A stretch of 64,000 nucleotides of DNA, taken from Imbricaverruca yamaguchii (lineage: Eukaryota; Arthropoda; Thecostraca; Neoverrucidae). Position numbers and translations under genes: made by a program. The notes beneath the pieces are model-generated. The model was given only the letters and a program-made list of their open reading frames with translations, made no database searches and was not told the DNA's origin. The stretch lies in contig JAOTOL010001502.1 in assembly GCA_034440575.1 (NCBI GenBank), forward strand, positions 1,111,001 to 1,175,000, given 5' to 3'. Shown piece after piece: positions 11,791 through 23,836 of the stretch (positions within the stretch are counted from its first letter, which is position 1; every line of letters begins with the position of its first letter).

Positions 11791-11976
11791 CGGATTCTCC
11801 TGGGGGCGAGTAGCCTAGGGGTAAGTTACTCGTCTCACAATCGTAAGGTTGTGAGTTCGAGTTTCACCTGTCGCTACTCTTCACCCGTGACCAATCGGCG
11901 TGAGAGATTGGCGACGCTGCATGACTCAACGGTCGATGTGTCGCAAAAGCCAATAACCAACCAATCGGATTCTTCT
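11791..11976 (+). mobile_element. tRNA-Val-like SINE with target-site duplication
   Basis: The insert 11802-11966 is flanked by CGGATTCTCCT (11791-11801) and CGGATTCTTCT (11966-11976). Its head is tRNA-like: A-box-like TAGCCTAGGGG at 11811-11821, anticodon-loop-like CTCACAA (anticodon CAC, valine), and B-box-like GTTCGAGTTTC at about 11853-11863. T-stem GTGAG pairs with TTCAC with one G-U. The acceptor stem is only partly paired, so it is a SINE head rather than a working tRNA gene. The body ends in AATAACCAACCAATC. A hairpin GCGAC (11911-11915) with GTCGC (11940-11944) lies before the tail. The paralogous empty site is at 22118-22128. Confidence 0.8.
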
Positions 11977-13640
11977 GCGACCATGCGACTGGGCCCGACA
12001 AGTCCAGACGGGATTCCGAGAAAGTATACCGAGGCCCCTAACATCATGCTGGGGTCCCACAAATATGAGCAAGGAACGCCAAATAAGCACAGCGGGACCC
12101 AAACAGCACAACTGGGGGACGAAAATTCACCAGGCGCTTCAAAGCGCACCCGAGTCTGGAAAAAAGGCGGCATTGCCTTAAAACACTGCTGCTCGAAATA
12201 TACACACCGGAGTTAAAAAACCAAGACACAACGGGGCCATCAAAGCACAGCGGAGTTTGATACGGCAAGAGGGCCTCAAAATCAGGATCGGGCCCTCAAA
12301 ATTCTTCTTACATTTTGTCTTACAAAGAGAACGAAAAGACCGGGCACTAGATGAACACTTCGGGGTCTGCGAAAACACACCGATACCTAAAAGAATATTG
12401 TCGGTGCACAAAAAAAAACGAAAAAACTTTTTAAAAAAGAGCCTGGGTCGCAAATATGTGCCGGCCCCTAGCAAAAATTGGCTGGAGTCTTAAAACTTAT
12501 CCGAAGACAAAGAAAATCGGAAAGGTGAAAAGAACACCTAACTAGAGTCTCAGTTCAGTAGCCAATCTGGAAGTGTTGGTATTTAATGAGAGATACGGTG
12601 CGTCAAAGCTAAGCGGTTATCCGGATTTCCTAGCCACCAGAAAACGTGGGAAGAAGAGAGCTAGTCATCGAGTTGAATTCAGGATGGGCCCTTGCGGCTC
12701 TTATGTCTGAACACGTTCTGACTGTATGAGGTGCCATGTGTTCTCACCTGTCAGCTGTTTTGCACTGATTTGTTCGTCCACAAAATATACGCTTTCATTC
12801 CGTTTCAACCGGGTGCCACGTGATGCAGTTGTAGCATTTCGTTTCAAGTGGCAGATATTCTAAAGTGCACGATGTGTACTACATAGTTGTTTGAGGTGAC
12901 TGATCACTTATGTGTTGGAATGAATGAATGCCCTGAGAATGAACACAATACCATGTATTATTATTTCTTGCGTTTTCCTTTTCCCCATTCTGTCAGCTTG
13001 CCAATTTTGGTCTAACACACACCGGATCAAAGCATCTTCAACCAGCGATCACCTGTCTTTCGTTTTCTCATCCTCTCCAGTAAAATCGCGAAAATTATTT
13101 TGTCATGAGCCAGCAAGTAAGCTTCGTTCTTGCTAGCAGCCAGTGCAAACTCGTAAGATGAACGCTGCCCGGGAAAAGCCTGTGGGCGAATACGTGCAAA
13201 GTATGGCTATATACCAAGGCTGACAATCTTAATAAAATCAAACCCTTTCTCCCCTTTACATCCTAGTAACTTGCCATGAAAACATGAATGTGTGAAGAAT
13301 GTCTAAGCGGAAGAACTCAACTCCATGAAGAACAATCTGAATCGTGCAAAAGTATAAATCGGTGAACTCACAATGACCCCTGCGTCTTTTGACCTTTTCG
13401 AAATTTTAGTTTACAGGATAGTTCGCACTGGCGTTCTATTATTTCTCCCCATTAACATCGGTGAACACTGGTGACATCTTAAACACGTTTAGTACTATAT
13501 CATGGAAACTAGGGCACTCCACTTAGCCATTAGTGAGGCTGCAATGAGCTTGTACTCGCCCACACACACACACGCAACCCTATTGCGAGGTAAGTTGATG
13601 AACCGATAGTTGCGCCATGATTTGTTCTCTGGTGGAAAGC

Positions 13641-15650
13641 CCAGAGGACGCCACGAAAACAAAATATCGTGATGATACCAGGTATAGGCTCGGCGTAGGT
13701 GCAGCAATCTCCTCGCTACCCCTCCAAAGTGATGAGTTATATTGAGTTTCGTCAAAATTGTATCAACTAGACCCGGTTTCCGCTATCCAATGATTGCAAC
13801 AATGACGTCATTAAGGTTTGCTTCACCTCAGAGCCAACCATCGTTATGAAGACTAGCGAGACAGAGGAACATGAGCTTATCACACGAAGTCACCAGATAA
13901 GCACAGTAGATGTTATGCCAAAGTACGCCCACACATCCAAAAATTAGCGCGACTTCGGCCGCTCTGTTGTAGACATCGGTTATGTTTGAAACACCTTTAC
14001 CAACTATAAAATCAAGCATGCATTTGGAAGTTGATGGACCCCTGCCATCCCAACTTTCAAGTTGGAGAGGCAGTTTCCCATACTGGCATCACAGTATCCA
14101 CAATGATGTCTTTCACCTCACTAAACTTAAAAATACAATAAGTAGTAATTATGTCATATTACATTCTAAGCGATCACTACAGCTTGAATGCGTTCATTCT
14201 TGCTATATTTGTGGTTAATAAGATATAATTCAATGTTTACATATACCTAATTCTTCTAGTTTTTCTGACTATGGGGAACCATTCAAATTGCCATGCTCGA
14301 ACAACTTTGAATTACGCTCTCAATACGAAATGACGTGTGCATTGCGATGCCTGTTGCCAATGGTAGCACGAAATAATTGGTGATATCGGACTAGCCCCAG
14401 CATCACTTGAACTTCACCTTCCCTCGACGCACTTTCATTGCCCACAGGGAAGTAGATTAAAATACTTCGTTTTTGTCTAACGCGACACGGATATGAGTCG
14501 CGTTTTTGTTGTCACCGTAAATCTAAACTAAATCCGTTCCCATTGCTAAAATTCTGGGGGGCGGGGCAGGATTTCAGCCCGCGCTGAATTCGAAGTTCCT
14601 AACGTATGACAATTGTTTTCATGGGACAACAAATGCGACGCTGCGCTGTTAAAGATAGAAATTCGAATTACTGCGGCCCATGCAAGCTGAGTAACTGATT
14701 ATATTAATTGGCTTACATGTTCTCCTAGCTGCATGCTGCATGTATGATTTCAAGGTTAAAAAGCCATACATTTGACATATCGTTCAACACTTTGCACTCT
14801 GCATATGTGTATCGACCTTAAACCAGTCAAACACGTCGGCCATTGAATAAGCCTGACCGTCCGCTAGAGTCAGTTCCCAGCAGCCCAGTCCCAAGCCTGC
14901 GTGGGAAGACCACGCATCAACTACCCCTCCCCTCCCCACCCCGACGACCGCACTATATAGTGACTCACCCTCGCCGTATCCAGTGACATGTGCATGTTGC
15001 CAGTGGGGTCTTCAGCTTGATCTCCAAGGACACCTCCACATGATCGACAGGGAAAAGATGATGCGCCAACAGCGCAACAGCATACATATCTGAAGGTACT
15101 GTACACGTTGACAAAATGATGAATAGTTCAACAACTGTGTCTGCCACTGCAGTCGTCAGATTCCCAGCCTGCTTGGACGGGCGCTCGAAGTCGCAGCCCG
15201 GCTCGGCTTTCCCCGGAGAGGCGAGCTGGCCGCGATCTGAACGGCCAGCCTGCGTCTAAAGCAGAACTGATCTAGAAACGGCTAACTAATAGCGATCTTG
15301 CAATTTCTAATGGAGCACTGAATCGGTACCAAGCAAATGAGTACTCCCCTGTACTCCATATCAGCTCACAATTACCTCTGGTATTCTCTTCCACAATCAA
15401 CAACAAGAAATGTGCCATTTGTCAAGGTATTACTGAAGAAAAAACATTGGGTGGCCATGGATATTGCGGAGGATCGAGTTGGGACGCTCTGGCTTACTTA
15501 TGTCTCCTGATAGATCTAGAGAACCAGGGGATAAGCAGCCCGATTTTGTGCCGTCGCAACAGACTAGATGACAGCCGTGACCCAGCTCTGTTGTTATCGA
15601 ACCGATAGGTGACTGAGCCACAGCCGAGCTCGGCACCTAGTAATATGCAG
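13641..15650. other. No gene recognised
   Basis: The longest frames are about 60-86 codons and carry no motif. There is a short (CA)n near 13559-13573. The rest looks like unique, moderately AT-rich sequence with nothing linking it to other intervals. Confidence 0.35.
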
Positions 15651-15654
15651 CGTG

Positions 15655-15720
15655 AGTGTGAATGTGTGTGTGTATGTGTGTGTGTATATTTGTGTGTATG
15701 TGCATTTGTGTGTTTGTGGC
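15655..15720 (+). repeat. Interrupted (TG)n microsatellite
   Basis: Alternating TG with TA and TT interruptions runs for about 65 bp (GTGTGTGTGTATGTGTG type). The histidine/threonine-rich antisense frame over it is an artefact of the repeat. Confidence 0.85.
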
Positions 15721-15939
15721 AGGGAGTGGCTTGATCACTAGAAGTCACTATGACCACTAGGTATCCGCTCTTTGGCGAGGGGTGACATCGCGAAACACGA
15801 GTCCCTGGGACGGCTGCCGGGCGTCCGGCGCTGAAAAGCCTGCGAATCCTGCGTAACTATCGTGAATTTAACGTCGGCGAGCACAAGGCACAAGAACAAC
15901 TGAATGCGCGGCGTATACCTAACCTATACATCTATATCT

Positions 15940-16638
<699 letters not shown>

Positions 16639-16639
16639 G

Positions 16640-17011
16640 CATTTTCGAAGTGGTGTCCTTCAGACATGGCCGCCGTGTGACAATTTCTGGGTCTGCACCT
16701 GGATAAAATAGAATGCAATTCTTAAAAAGTTAATTTCATACTATGCACTATTTCATTCAGTGATTCAATCTTCCTATTCGGGGCAGCATCATGACTAGGG
16801 ACTGTCTAAAGTAGAAGGGCGGCCATCTGAAGTCAAAGAAGTGGTAGGTTATAGAGGGTTCATCTAAGGTCAGAGTGACGACCTAGCGGTGCCATCGGAC
16901 GTAAATGAGCCGACTTCATTTGAACACGGTCACCCAGAGGTACCATCGAACGAACTAGAAAACATCATGCGAACTTCAACACACCTCCGCATTATATCAC
17001 CCCGAAGCCAA
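16640..17011. other. No gene recognised
   Basis: This short stretch lies between the (TC)n tract and the second copy of repeat B. No open frame of note and no repeat was seen. Confidence 0.4.
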
Positions 17012-17550
17012 TAGACGGCTTCCCAAGAACCCAAGAATCGTGCCGGGGTCCACAAAAAAGGTTCTAGGGCAAGATACATTTGCGTCGGGGCCCCCATAAT
17101 TAGGGGTTTTAAATAAATACACCGTACACGAAATAAAAAACTTGCTTCGGGCTCTAAAATTTGCGACGGGGAACGCTAAAATTAGTCTGGGCCTGGTGTC
17201 AGATTAGCACAACGCGACCTGTGAACTGGCGCCAACACCCCCACCACAAAATGCCGCGCATGGGGTCGAAAATTCCCGTCAGTAGTCGCGTAAGTTCTGG
17301 TCGAGGCATCAATAATTCCCTCGGGGCTCACAAAAATTGGTGTTAATGTCCCCAAATAAGCACAGCGTGGTCCCAAAGTCGCATCGCAACCCCGACGAGA
17401 ATCAAGCCAGAACCCCAAAAAATGAAGAGAGGTTCCGAAAAATAAATGTTCCAGCGATAAAAATAAATGTTCCAGCGAGAAAAATAATCCCTTAGTCGGA
17501 ACATACTACGAGATGCCTTAACAAATCGCATACGGCACCGAAAAATCACA
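17012..17550 (+). repeat. Long dispersed repeat B, copy 2, left part
   Basis: This part aligns with 11078-11665 minus the ultrashort retroposon. The target sequence GCTTCCCAAGAACCCA at 17018-17033 is single and uninterrupted. It contains ~23-bp units of the A-tract array. Homology stops at about 17543 (CATACGGCACCG) and resumes at about 21985, so the intervening 4.4 kb is an insertion. Confidence 0.8.
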
Positions 17551-18553
17551 GGCATTATTTGTATGCTTCTTTTCCTATTGGGAAGTTGTATGCACACCTC
17601 TTTGGTCCATGCATACAAAATTGAACCATTCCGGAGTATGATATGTGTAAATATTTCTGATCATTTGTATGTGACTCACCTTACCCCTTTCACCTGGTTG
17701 CACCTAAATTTAGCTATGATATCTTCAGTGGTATCAATAGATCAGCTGATATAAAATTAATATAAATTAATGATGCCTTTGACTTGTTTTCTAAATGCCC
17801 ACTGGACATCTCTTCTGTCTTTTTTATTGTCTTGGTGCCTGCATGAATGCCCAGTTGCCATGTGCTATACAGGGTTCATAGGCCACTACCCACCATGGAA
17901 CTACTCGATACCATGAATGGTCGTGAGTACACATGTTTGTTTACCGGGTAGGAGGCGGCCATGATTTTTGGTAGTGAGCTTAGATACTGTGTAGCAATTA
18001 CATCGACAATACAAGTTTTATATTGAAATAAAAAATATCATACTTGTTTAATCATCAATATTCCCACTACATAAATTTCTAATCTAGCTGCAGTACATCA
18101 TTGCGTATTCTAACTTTTTTCCAGATATTATTTAACTTAATCATCAAGCAAGCAGCAGCTGATGCAATTATTTTGATATGTTAGTACAATATATCTATTC
18201 ATATGTTTAGGTATCCATCTGTTCCTGGTGAATAAATGAGAAGAAAATGTACCAACCCGTTTTGGGTATAGTACTAATTTATATGTAGATTAATTAAATA
18301 TACTGAATTAGCAGAATTTCTGTTCTGGCATCCCTTATTTTTTGGGTCCCCAAAGACAGGACACGTTCTTGTCTGAAGTTGGTTGATGGGTTGAGGTGAG
18401 GGCTGGTGCTAGGTATTATTGGCATGGATATACTGCAAATTGAGGCGAACCAAGATAATTTAGGAAGATACTTACAAGATGAGTTTGGGGATGATTTCTC
18501 GGATTATGAACATATTATAGCTAATTGTAACTACACACTTCTAAACTCTATGT

Positions 18554-19300
18554 TTGGAGTGGCGAGTGGTTTTTTCTATAATGCATTTGAATGCTAGATC
18601 CATTAAGAATAAATTTGATGATATACAAGTTTTCCTAGCTACCACTGGTATTAAATGGTCAGTGATATGCATATCTGAAACATGGCTGAAGAAGGATACT
18701 GAAAAATACTTTGAAATTAACGATTACACCATGTTTGCATCTAGTTGTTACAGGGAGGGTGGGAGTTCAGCAATATATGTTTGCAATTCCTATGTAGCAA
18801 AACGCATTAATATAATTGAAAGCAACCTCGTTGAAGCCTCATTTGTTGAAGTAAGCCTTGGAAATGAAAACAAAAATAAATCCATAATAATTTGCCGGAT
18901 GTACCGTCCCCCATGTTCCTCACACAGTGATTTCCATAGCATGTTTGATGGATTATTAGACAGCCTAGAAAACAAAGGAAAACTTACTATCATAACAGGA
19001 GACTTCAACTATAACTTACTGAATATCAGAAATGATAGAAACAGTAAAGCCTTCCTAAACTTGCTCACATCTTATGGATTTTGGCCTACCATAACAAAGG
19101 CCACTCGTATACATAGTTTTGGTATGACATTGCTCGACAATATATTTATAAATGATCTTTCCTATATCTGTTCTTCTGGGATATTGCTTGAAGACTTATC
19201 AGATCATCTTCCCATTTTTATGACTTTAACTTTAGATAAAACCAAACTTCAACAAAAGGTAATAGAACAGCATTTTATTACAATCAGGTGGGTAAACTAA
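18554..19300 (+). CDS. LINE endonuclease (EEP family), largely intact
   Basis: The open frame of 248 codons holds the complete apurinic-like endonuclease that nicks target DNA for target-primed reverse transcription. In order: MHLNARSIKNKFDD (residues ~10-23), VICISETWL (~36-44, catalytic Glu), GGSSAIYV, IICRMYRPP, ITGDFNYN (~142-149, Asp/Asn) and LSDHLPIFM (~219-227, catalytic His). All blocks expected for the family are present. A separate upstream frame (18406-18597) in another phase overlaps its start and may be the remaining ORF1/ORF2 N-terminus after a frameshift. The frame stops at 19300, where a frameshift separates it from the RT. It is probably no longer translated as a fusion. Confidence 0.8.
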   Translation: MEWRVVFSIMHLNARSIKNKFDDIQVFLATTGIKWSVICISETWLKKDTEKYFEINDYTMFASSCYREGGSSAIYVCNSYVAKRINIIESNLVEASFVEVSLGNENKNKSIIICRMYRPPCSSHSDFHSMFDGLLDSLENKGKLTIITGDFNYNLLNIRNDRNSKAFLNLLTSYGFWPTITKATRIHSFGMTLLDNIFINDLSYICSSGILLEDLSDHLPIFMTLTLDKTKLQQKVIEQHFITIRWVN

Positions 19301-19702
19301 ATGATTATTTGGCATTGGCATTGCACAATTTTGATAACAACACTGATGCTAATATTGCATGCTCTCAGCTGATTTAAGCATATATACATGGCATGAAGCT
19401 TTGCACTAAAACATTTACCCACAGTAGAAGGAGAACTCCTATAAAACCTTGGATTACTGCAGGAATATTGTGCTCCATAAACCAAAACAGAAGAATTGTA
19501 CAAGAGGTACATACAAAATCAAAGCATACAAAATGAATTGGAATATAAACAGTATAGAAACATTCTAGTTTATATTTTGAGAGATGCAAAAAAAACTGTA
19601 CTATCAAACAGCATTAGGTTGCAATCAGCAGGATGGACATAAAACATGGAAAATCCTAAATGAACTGATCAATAGGAAAAAACCAGGTTAATACTTCCTG
19701 AT

Positions 19703-21413
19703 ATGTTAGTAGATGAAGATGGCAATGAATATGACAGGAATTATGTACCTAATGCATTTAATACTTTCTTTGTCTCTGTTGGAGAGAGATTGGAACAAAA
19801 GATAGATTTGATAGAAAAAGATCCAAATGAATATATAGCTGAACCTACCTATGCAAGGTTTTCTGATCATATAAGTACTAGCGAAATTCAAGTAGAATCA
19901 ATTATTAAGAACATGAAATCTGTTGGAGGTGGCATAGATGGAATCAGCACAAAAATATTAATGCTTACCTATAATAGTATCTTGAAGCAGATTACCCACC
20001 CCTTTAATCTTTGTCTGCATGGTGGAATATTTTCTGATGATTTAAAGAAAGCAGTTGTTATACCTGTTTTCAAGGCAGGAGAACATCACAAATTCACAAA
20101 TTATAGACCTATATCTTTACTCCCTATCTTTTCTAAAATTTTGGAAAAAAATATTGCATGCCTATCTTTCAGCATATTTGGAACAAAATAATGTACTAAG
20201 CCCTTTCCAATTTGGCTTCAGAAAAAACCATAGTACATACATGCCCATTATGCATATATATAATGAAATAACTAAGTCCATAGAAAATAAAGAAATTGTG
20301 TGTGGTTTATATCTTGATTTGAAAAAGGCTTTTGACACAGTTAGCACAGAGATATTAGTCAGAAAATTACAGTGCATTGGACTTCAAGGACCCCTTCTTA
20401 GAATACTAAAATCATACCTTAGAAATAGATATCAGCAAACTAAAGTACATGAGACTCTATCTGAACCAGAATTAATTTCTATGGGTGTTCCTCAGGGTTC
20501 CGTTCTGGGGCCATTATTATTCATCATATATATAAACGACTTGCCCAGAATTTTGAATGAAGTAAATATGTACCTTTTTGCTGATGACACAGCAATTATT
20601 GTTAAGGCAAAAAGTATAGATGAATTACAGAATAAAATTAATTGCATTGTTCCGGAACTAACACAATGGTTCCACGCAAATAGGATGTCATTGAATGTGG
20701 GAAGACAAAGTAGCAAATATATTCTGGAACTCCCATTAATGACATAAATATAATGATCAATTCTGTTAAAGTGAAAAGAAAACAACAAATCAAGTATCTT
20801 GGCATGGTGTTGGATGAAAAATTAACTTGGTATGGGCACATCGATTATATTAAATCCATCATTAGTAGAAACTTGGGTATTATGGGGAGGGCAAAATACT
20901 TCATAACAAGTCGTGAACTGAAGTATTATACAACTCTCTAATCCTTCCCTATTTAAATTATTGCGCTGTGATTTGGGGTAATAATTATCCCACTATACTA
21001 ACCCAGGTCATTAATCCCAGAAACGTGCCTTGCGAATTATTGATTACAGATGTTATGCATACCCTACAAATGAATTATTTATTAAGTACAATATTTTGAA
21101 ATTCACCGACATGGTGCAAGAACAAAACATATTAATTCTGCACAAATTTGTCAATGACGCATTGCCACATGCTATGACTGACCTTTTTTCGATATACAAC
21201 ACCTAGTACAAGAATCATTCAACATTTCTCTATACCATTTACCTATCGACAATATAGGCTGTATGCTATTACTCACTCTGCTCCAAAATCATGGAACAAT
21301 GTAATATGCAAAATATTTCCCAGTATTCAGCAAGTACCAAGGTAAAAAGATGTGCTAAAGAAATGCATTAGACGTCACATTATGGAATTATATAAATCAA
21401 AGAAAAACTGAAG
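19703..21413 (+). pseudogene. LINE reverse transcriptase with frameshifts; FADD box retained
   Basis: ORF 19703-20191 covers the RT N-terminus (VPNAFNTFFVSVGE, KAVVIPVFKAGEH, NYRPISLLPIFSKILEK). A frameshift near 20150 moves to frame 20055-20747, which has FGFRKNHST, LYLDLKKAFDTV (motif A, Asp), GVPQGSVLGPLLF (motif B) and YLFADDTAI (motif C, both Asp). Another break near 20747 leads to 20753-20941 (KYLGMVLDEKLTW, the thumb), and then to a degraded C-terminal tail reading SWNN and KCIRRHIMELYK up to about 21413. The polymerase residues are intact, but at least three frame breaks make it a pseudogene. It would extend cDNA from the nick made by the upstream endonuclease. Confidence 0.8.
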
Positions 21414-21984
21414 TCAGACTATAGCTCATACAATTCGCAAAGGTAGCTTTAAAGGTTGCACCCTGCTAGATTTGGTATCAGTGTCGATATATGAAAACGT
21501 ACAAATGTATGTGATTGATTGGAATCTTTGTGTTTCTTTTTGTGTCAAAGGATATTGGTAGGCTGGTACACACCTATCTTATTCTGCATGAGACATCTCC
21601 ATATAAATCTGTTTTCAACATTTCTGTACTCCCCTAACATTTTCATCTTGTGACCCTGGGAACTCAGTGGGCGTTACTAGCTTGCTATCAGTCCGCGGAT
21701 TTCCCAGGGTCGCAATTCCTTTCTACTAATTGGTGGTGGTCTATCTGCAAAATGAAGAAAAGAAAAAAAGGAAGATGGGATGCAAATTGTATTTAGCTAA
21801 ACACATCAGTTTGCATTGTTCTTTGTATCCCGGGGCACCCTTATGTTAGCTGCCTTGATCTATGGGCAGCTCACCAAGGAATGCCACACATTGAAAGATC
21901 CAATGAAGGTGCATACAGCCAAAGGCTGCTGCTGCATCTGATATGGGGGACGACAATTGGAGGAAAAAACAAAAAAACATTCCG

Positions 21985-23685
21985 GAGCTCGACAAATCCC
22001 GGCGGGGCACAAAAATACATAAATGTCGCCGATGGCCCAAAAAATAAGGCATTGGCTGGGACTTTACATTATTCAGAATAAGTAACCAAAAACTGTCGTG
22101 CCCAGAAAACTGACGTCGGATTCTCCCGGAACCACGCGACTGGGCCAGAAACGTCGAGACGGGATCCAAAGAAATTACATCGGGGCCCCCAATATCGTGC
22201 TGGAGTCCTGCAAATATGAGCAAGGAACGGGAAAAAACACAGCGGGACTCAAAGAGCACAAATGGAGGACGAAAATGCACCGGGCGCTACAAAGCTTTCC
22301 GCGTCTGGAAAAAAGCGGCATTGCCTTAAGACATTCTGCTGCTCTAAATATACACACCGGGGCTAAAAATCAAGACACAACGGTCCCTCAAAGCACAGCG
22401 AGGTTTGATACAGCATGGGGCCTCAAAAACAGGCTAAGTCCCTAAAAAAATCGGCATGGCCCTAGAAAAGGAACGAAAAGACAGGACACTAAATGAAGAC
22501 TGCGGGGTCTGCGAAAACGCACCGATGCTTACAATTTATCGTCGGTGCACAAAAATGAGTACCAAAACCTTATTTTTGTTTAAAAAGTCGGTTTCGCAAA
22601 GACGTGCCGAGCCCGAAGCCAAAAATTGCTGGAGTCTTAAAACACATCCGAAGACAAAGGAAATCGGAAAGTTTAAAAAGAACACCAAACTGGAGTCTCA
22701 GTTCGGTACCCAATCTGGAAGCGTTGCTGTGTAATCAGAAATGAGGTGCGTCAAAGCTAAGCGATTTTCTGGATTTCTTAGCCGCTAGAAAACGTGGGAA
22801 GGAGAGAGCTAGTCATGGAAATGAATTCAGGATGGGCCCTTGCGGCCCTAAGTCTGAACACGTTATGACTTTATGAGGTGTCGTATGTTGTCACCTATCA
22901 GCTATTTTGCACTGCTTTGCTGGTCCTCAACATGTGCGCTTTCATTCTGTTTCAGCCAGGTGTCAGGTGATGTAGTTGTAGCATTTATTATTCAAGTGGC
23001 AAATATAAAGTGCACGATGTGCACTACACAAATGTTTGAGGTGACTGATGAGGGCCTTAGGACGAACACAATACCATGTGTTATTATTTGTAACGTTTTT
23101 ATTTTCCCCATTCTGTCAGTTTGCCAATCATGATCTCCCACAAATCGTATCAAAGCATCTTCCTCCAGCGATCACCCGTCTTTCCTTTTCCCATCCTCTC
23201 CAACAATAATCATGATAATTGTTTCTTAATCGGCCAGCAAGGCTTCGTTCTTATTTGCAGCCAGTGCAAACTTGTAAGGTGAACATTGCCTTAGAAGCGT
23301 CTGTGGGGCAATAAGTACTAGGTATGGCTACATCTGGCAATCTTAATAAAATCAAACCAATTCTCACCTTCACATTCAAGTAACTTGCCATGAAAATATG
23401 AACGTGTGATGAATGTCTGAGGGGAAAACTCAATTCAATGAACAACAATCTGAAATGTGCAATAGCATATATCGGGGAACTCATAATGACCCCCTGCAGC
23501 TATTCGCCATTTCAAAATGTTCGTTTACGGGATAATTTGCACTTGCGTTCTATTCATTCTTCCCATCAACATCAGTGAACAACGGATGACGTCTCACGGA
23601 CATTTGGCATTATATCTTCGAAACTAGGGCACACCACGTGGACATTTGTGACGCTGAATGAGCTTTATAATAATACGCTGCAATA
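21985..23685 (+). repeat. Long dispersed repeat B, copy 2, right part
   Basis: This stretch aligns with 11665-13565 of copy 1, with GGAGCTCGACAAATC at both junctions. It lacks the tRNA-like SINE: GTCGGATTCTCCCGG at about 22116-22130 is the empty target. Homology fades at about 23670. No coding sequence was recognised. Confidence 0.8.
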
Positions 23686-23836
23686 AGTCCAGCGAGAATT
23701 GTGAATTTGAATGTACTTATGCTGTGATGGTAGTTCTTTTCAGTATCGCATCTTGTTGTTAGTCATAAGCACGTCCTGGGCCTGCTCCATCCCTTTAGCG
23801 GTCCCCATCTTAGTGGTAAAAGTTGTGTATTTACAA

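Larger units (their letters stand above)
10290..12490 (+). repeat. Degenerate ~23-bp tandem array with phased A-tracts
   Basis: A very diverged minisatellite spans about 2.2 kb. The unit is roughly AAAATCGCANCGGGGNCCCC, with spacing mostly 21-26 bp. Good runs are 10316-10460 (A-tracts starting near 10323, 10345, 10366, 10390, 10412 and 10436) and 11507-11720. The array is interrupted by an ultrashort retroposon (11096-11159) and a tRNA-like SINE (11802-11966). Related arrays lie at 17020-17550 and 21985-22720. No protein function is likely: the frames within it have repeating R/P/K/G-rich content. Confidence 0.7.
11078..13640 (+). repeat. Long dispersed repeat B, copy 1 (about 2.5 kb)
   Basis: This stretch aligns in the same orientation with 17012-17550 followed by 21985-23680. 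Landmarks in both include GAATTCAGGATGGGCCCTTG (12674 and 22821), followed by a LINE-like GTCTGAACACGTT...GACT tail, and a stretch near 13500 reading GAAACTAGGGCAC. It carries the ~23-bp array in its first half and about 1.1 kb of non-repetitive sequence in the second. No coding sequence was recognised in the second half. The GGGCCCTTGYGGC phrase also occurs at the 3' end of the CR1-like LINE (3659), so a LINE tail may be embedded in the repeat. Confidence 0.8.
17550..21985 (+). mobile_element. AT-rich LINE (CR1/L2/Jockey-like) inserted into repeat B
   Basis: Comparison with copy 1 of repeat B defines the insertion to within a few bases. The element carries an endonuclease frame (18554-19300), an RT region with an FADDT box, a C-terminal domain and an A-rich 3' end near 21755-21785. 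It is clearly more AT-rich than its surroundings. About 850 bp of 5' sequence (17550-18400) and 550 bp of 3' UTR (21420-21970) have no frame. The insertion has kept near full length and only about four frame breaks, so it is younger than the CR1-like copy at 734-3715. The clade is uncertain: RT motifs fit CR1/L2/Daphne or Jockey groups. Confidence 0.8.

Noticed and set aside
11808..11880. Functional tRNA-Val gene
   Set aside because: The acceptor stem pairs poorly, the anticodon stem is mismatched, and the sequence is the head of a SINE with a target-site duplication.
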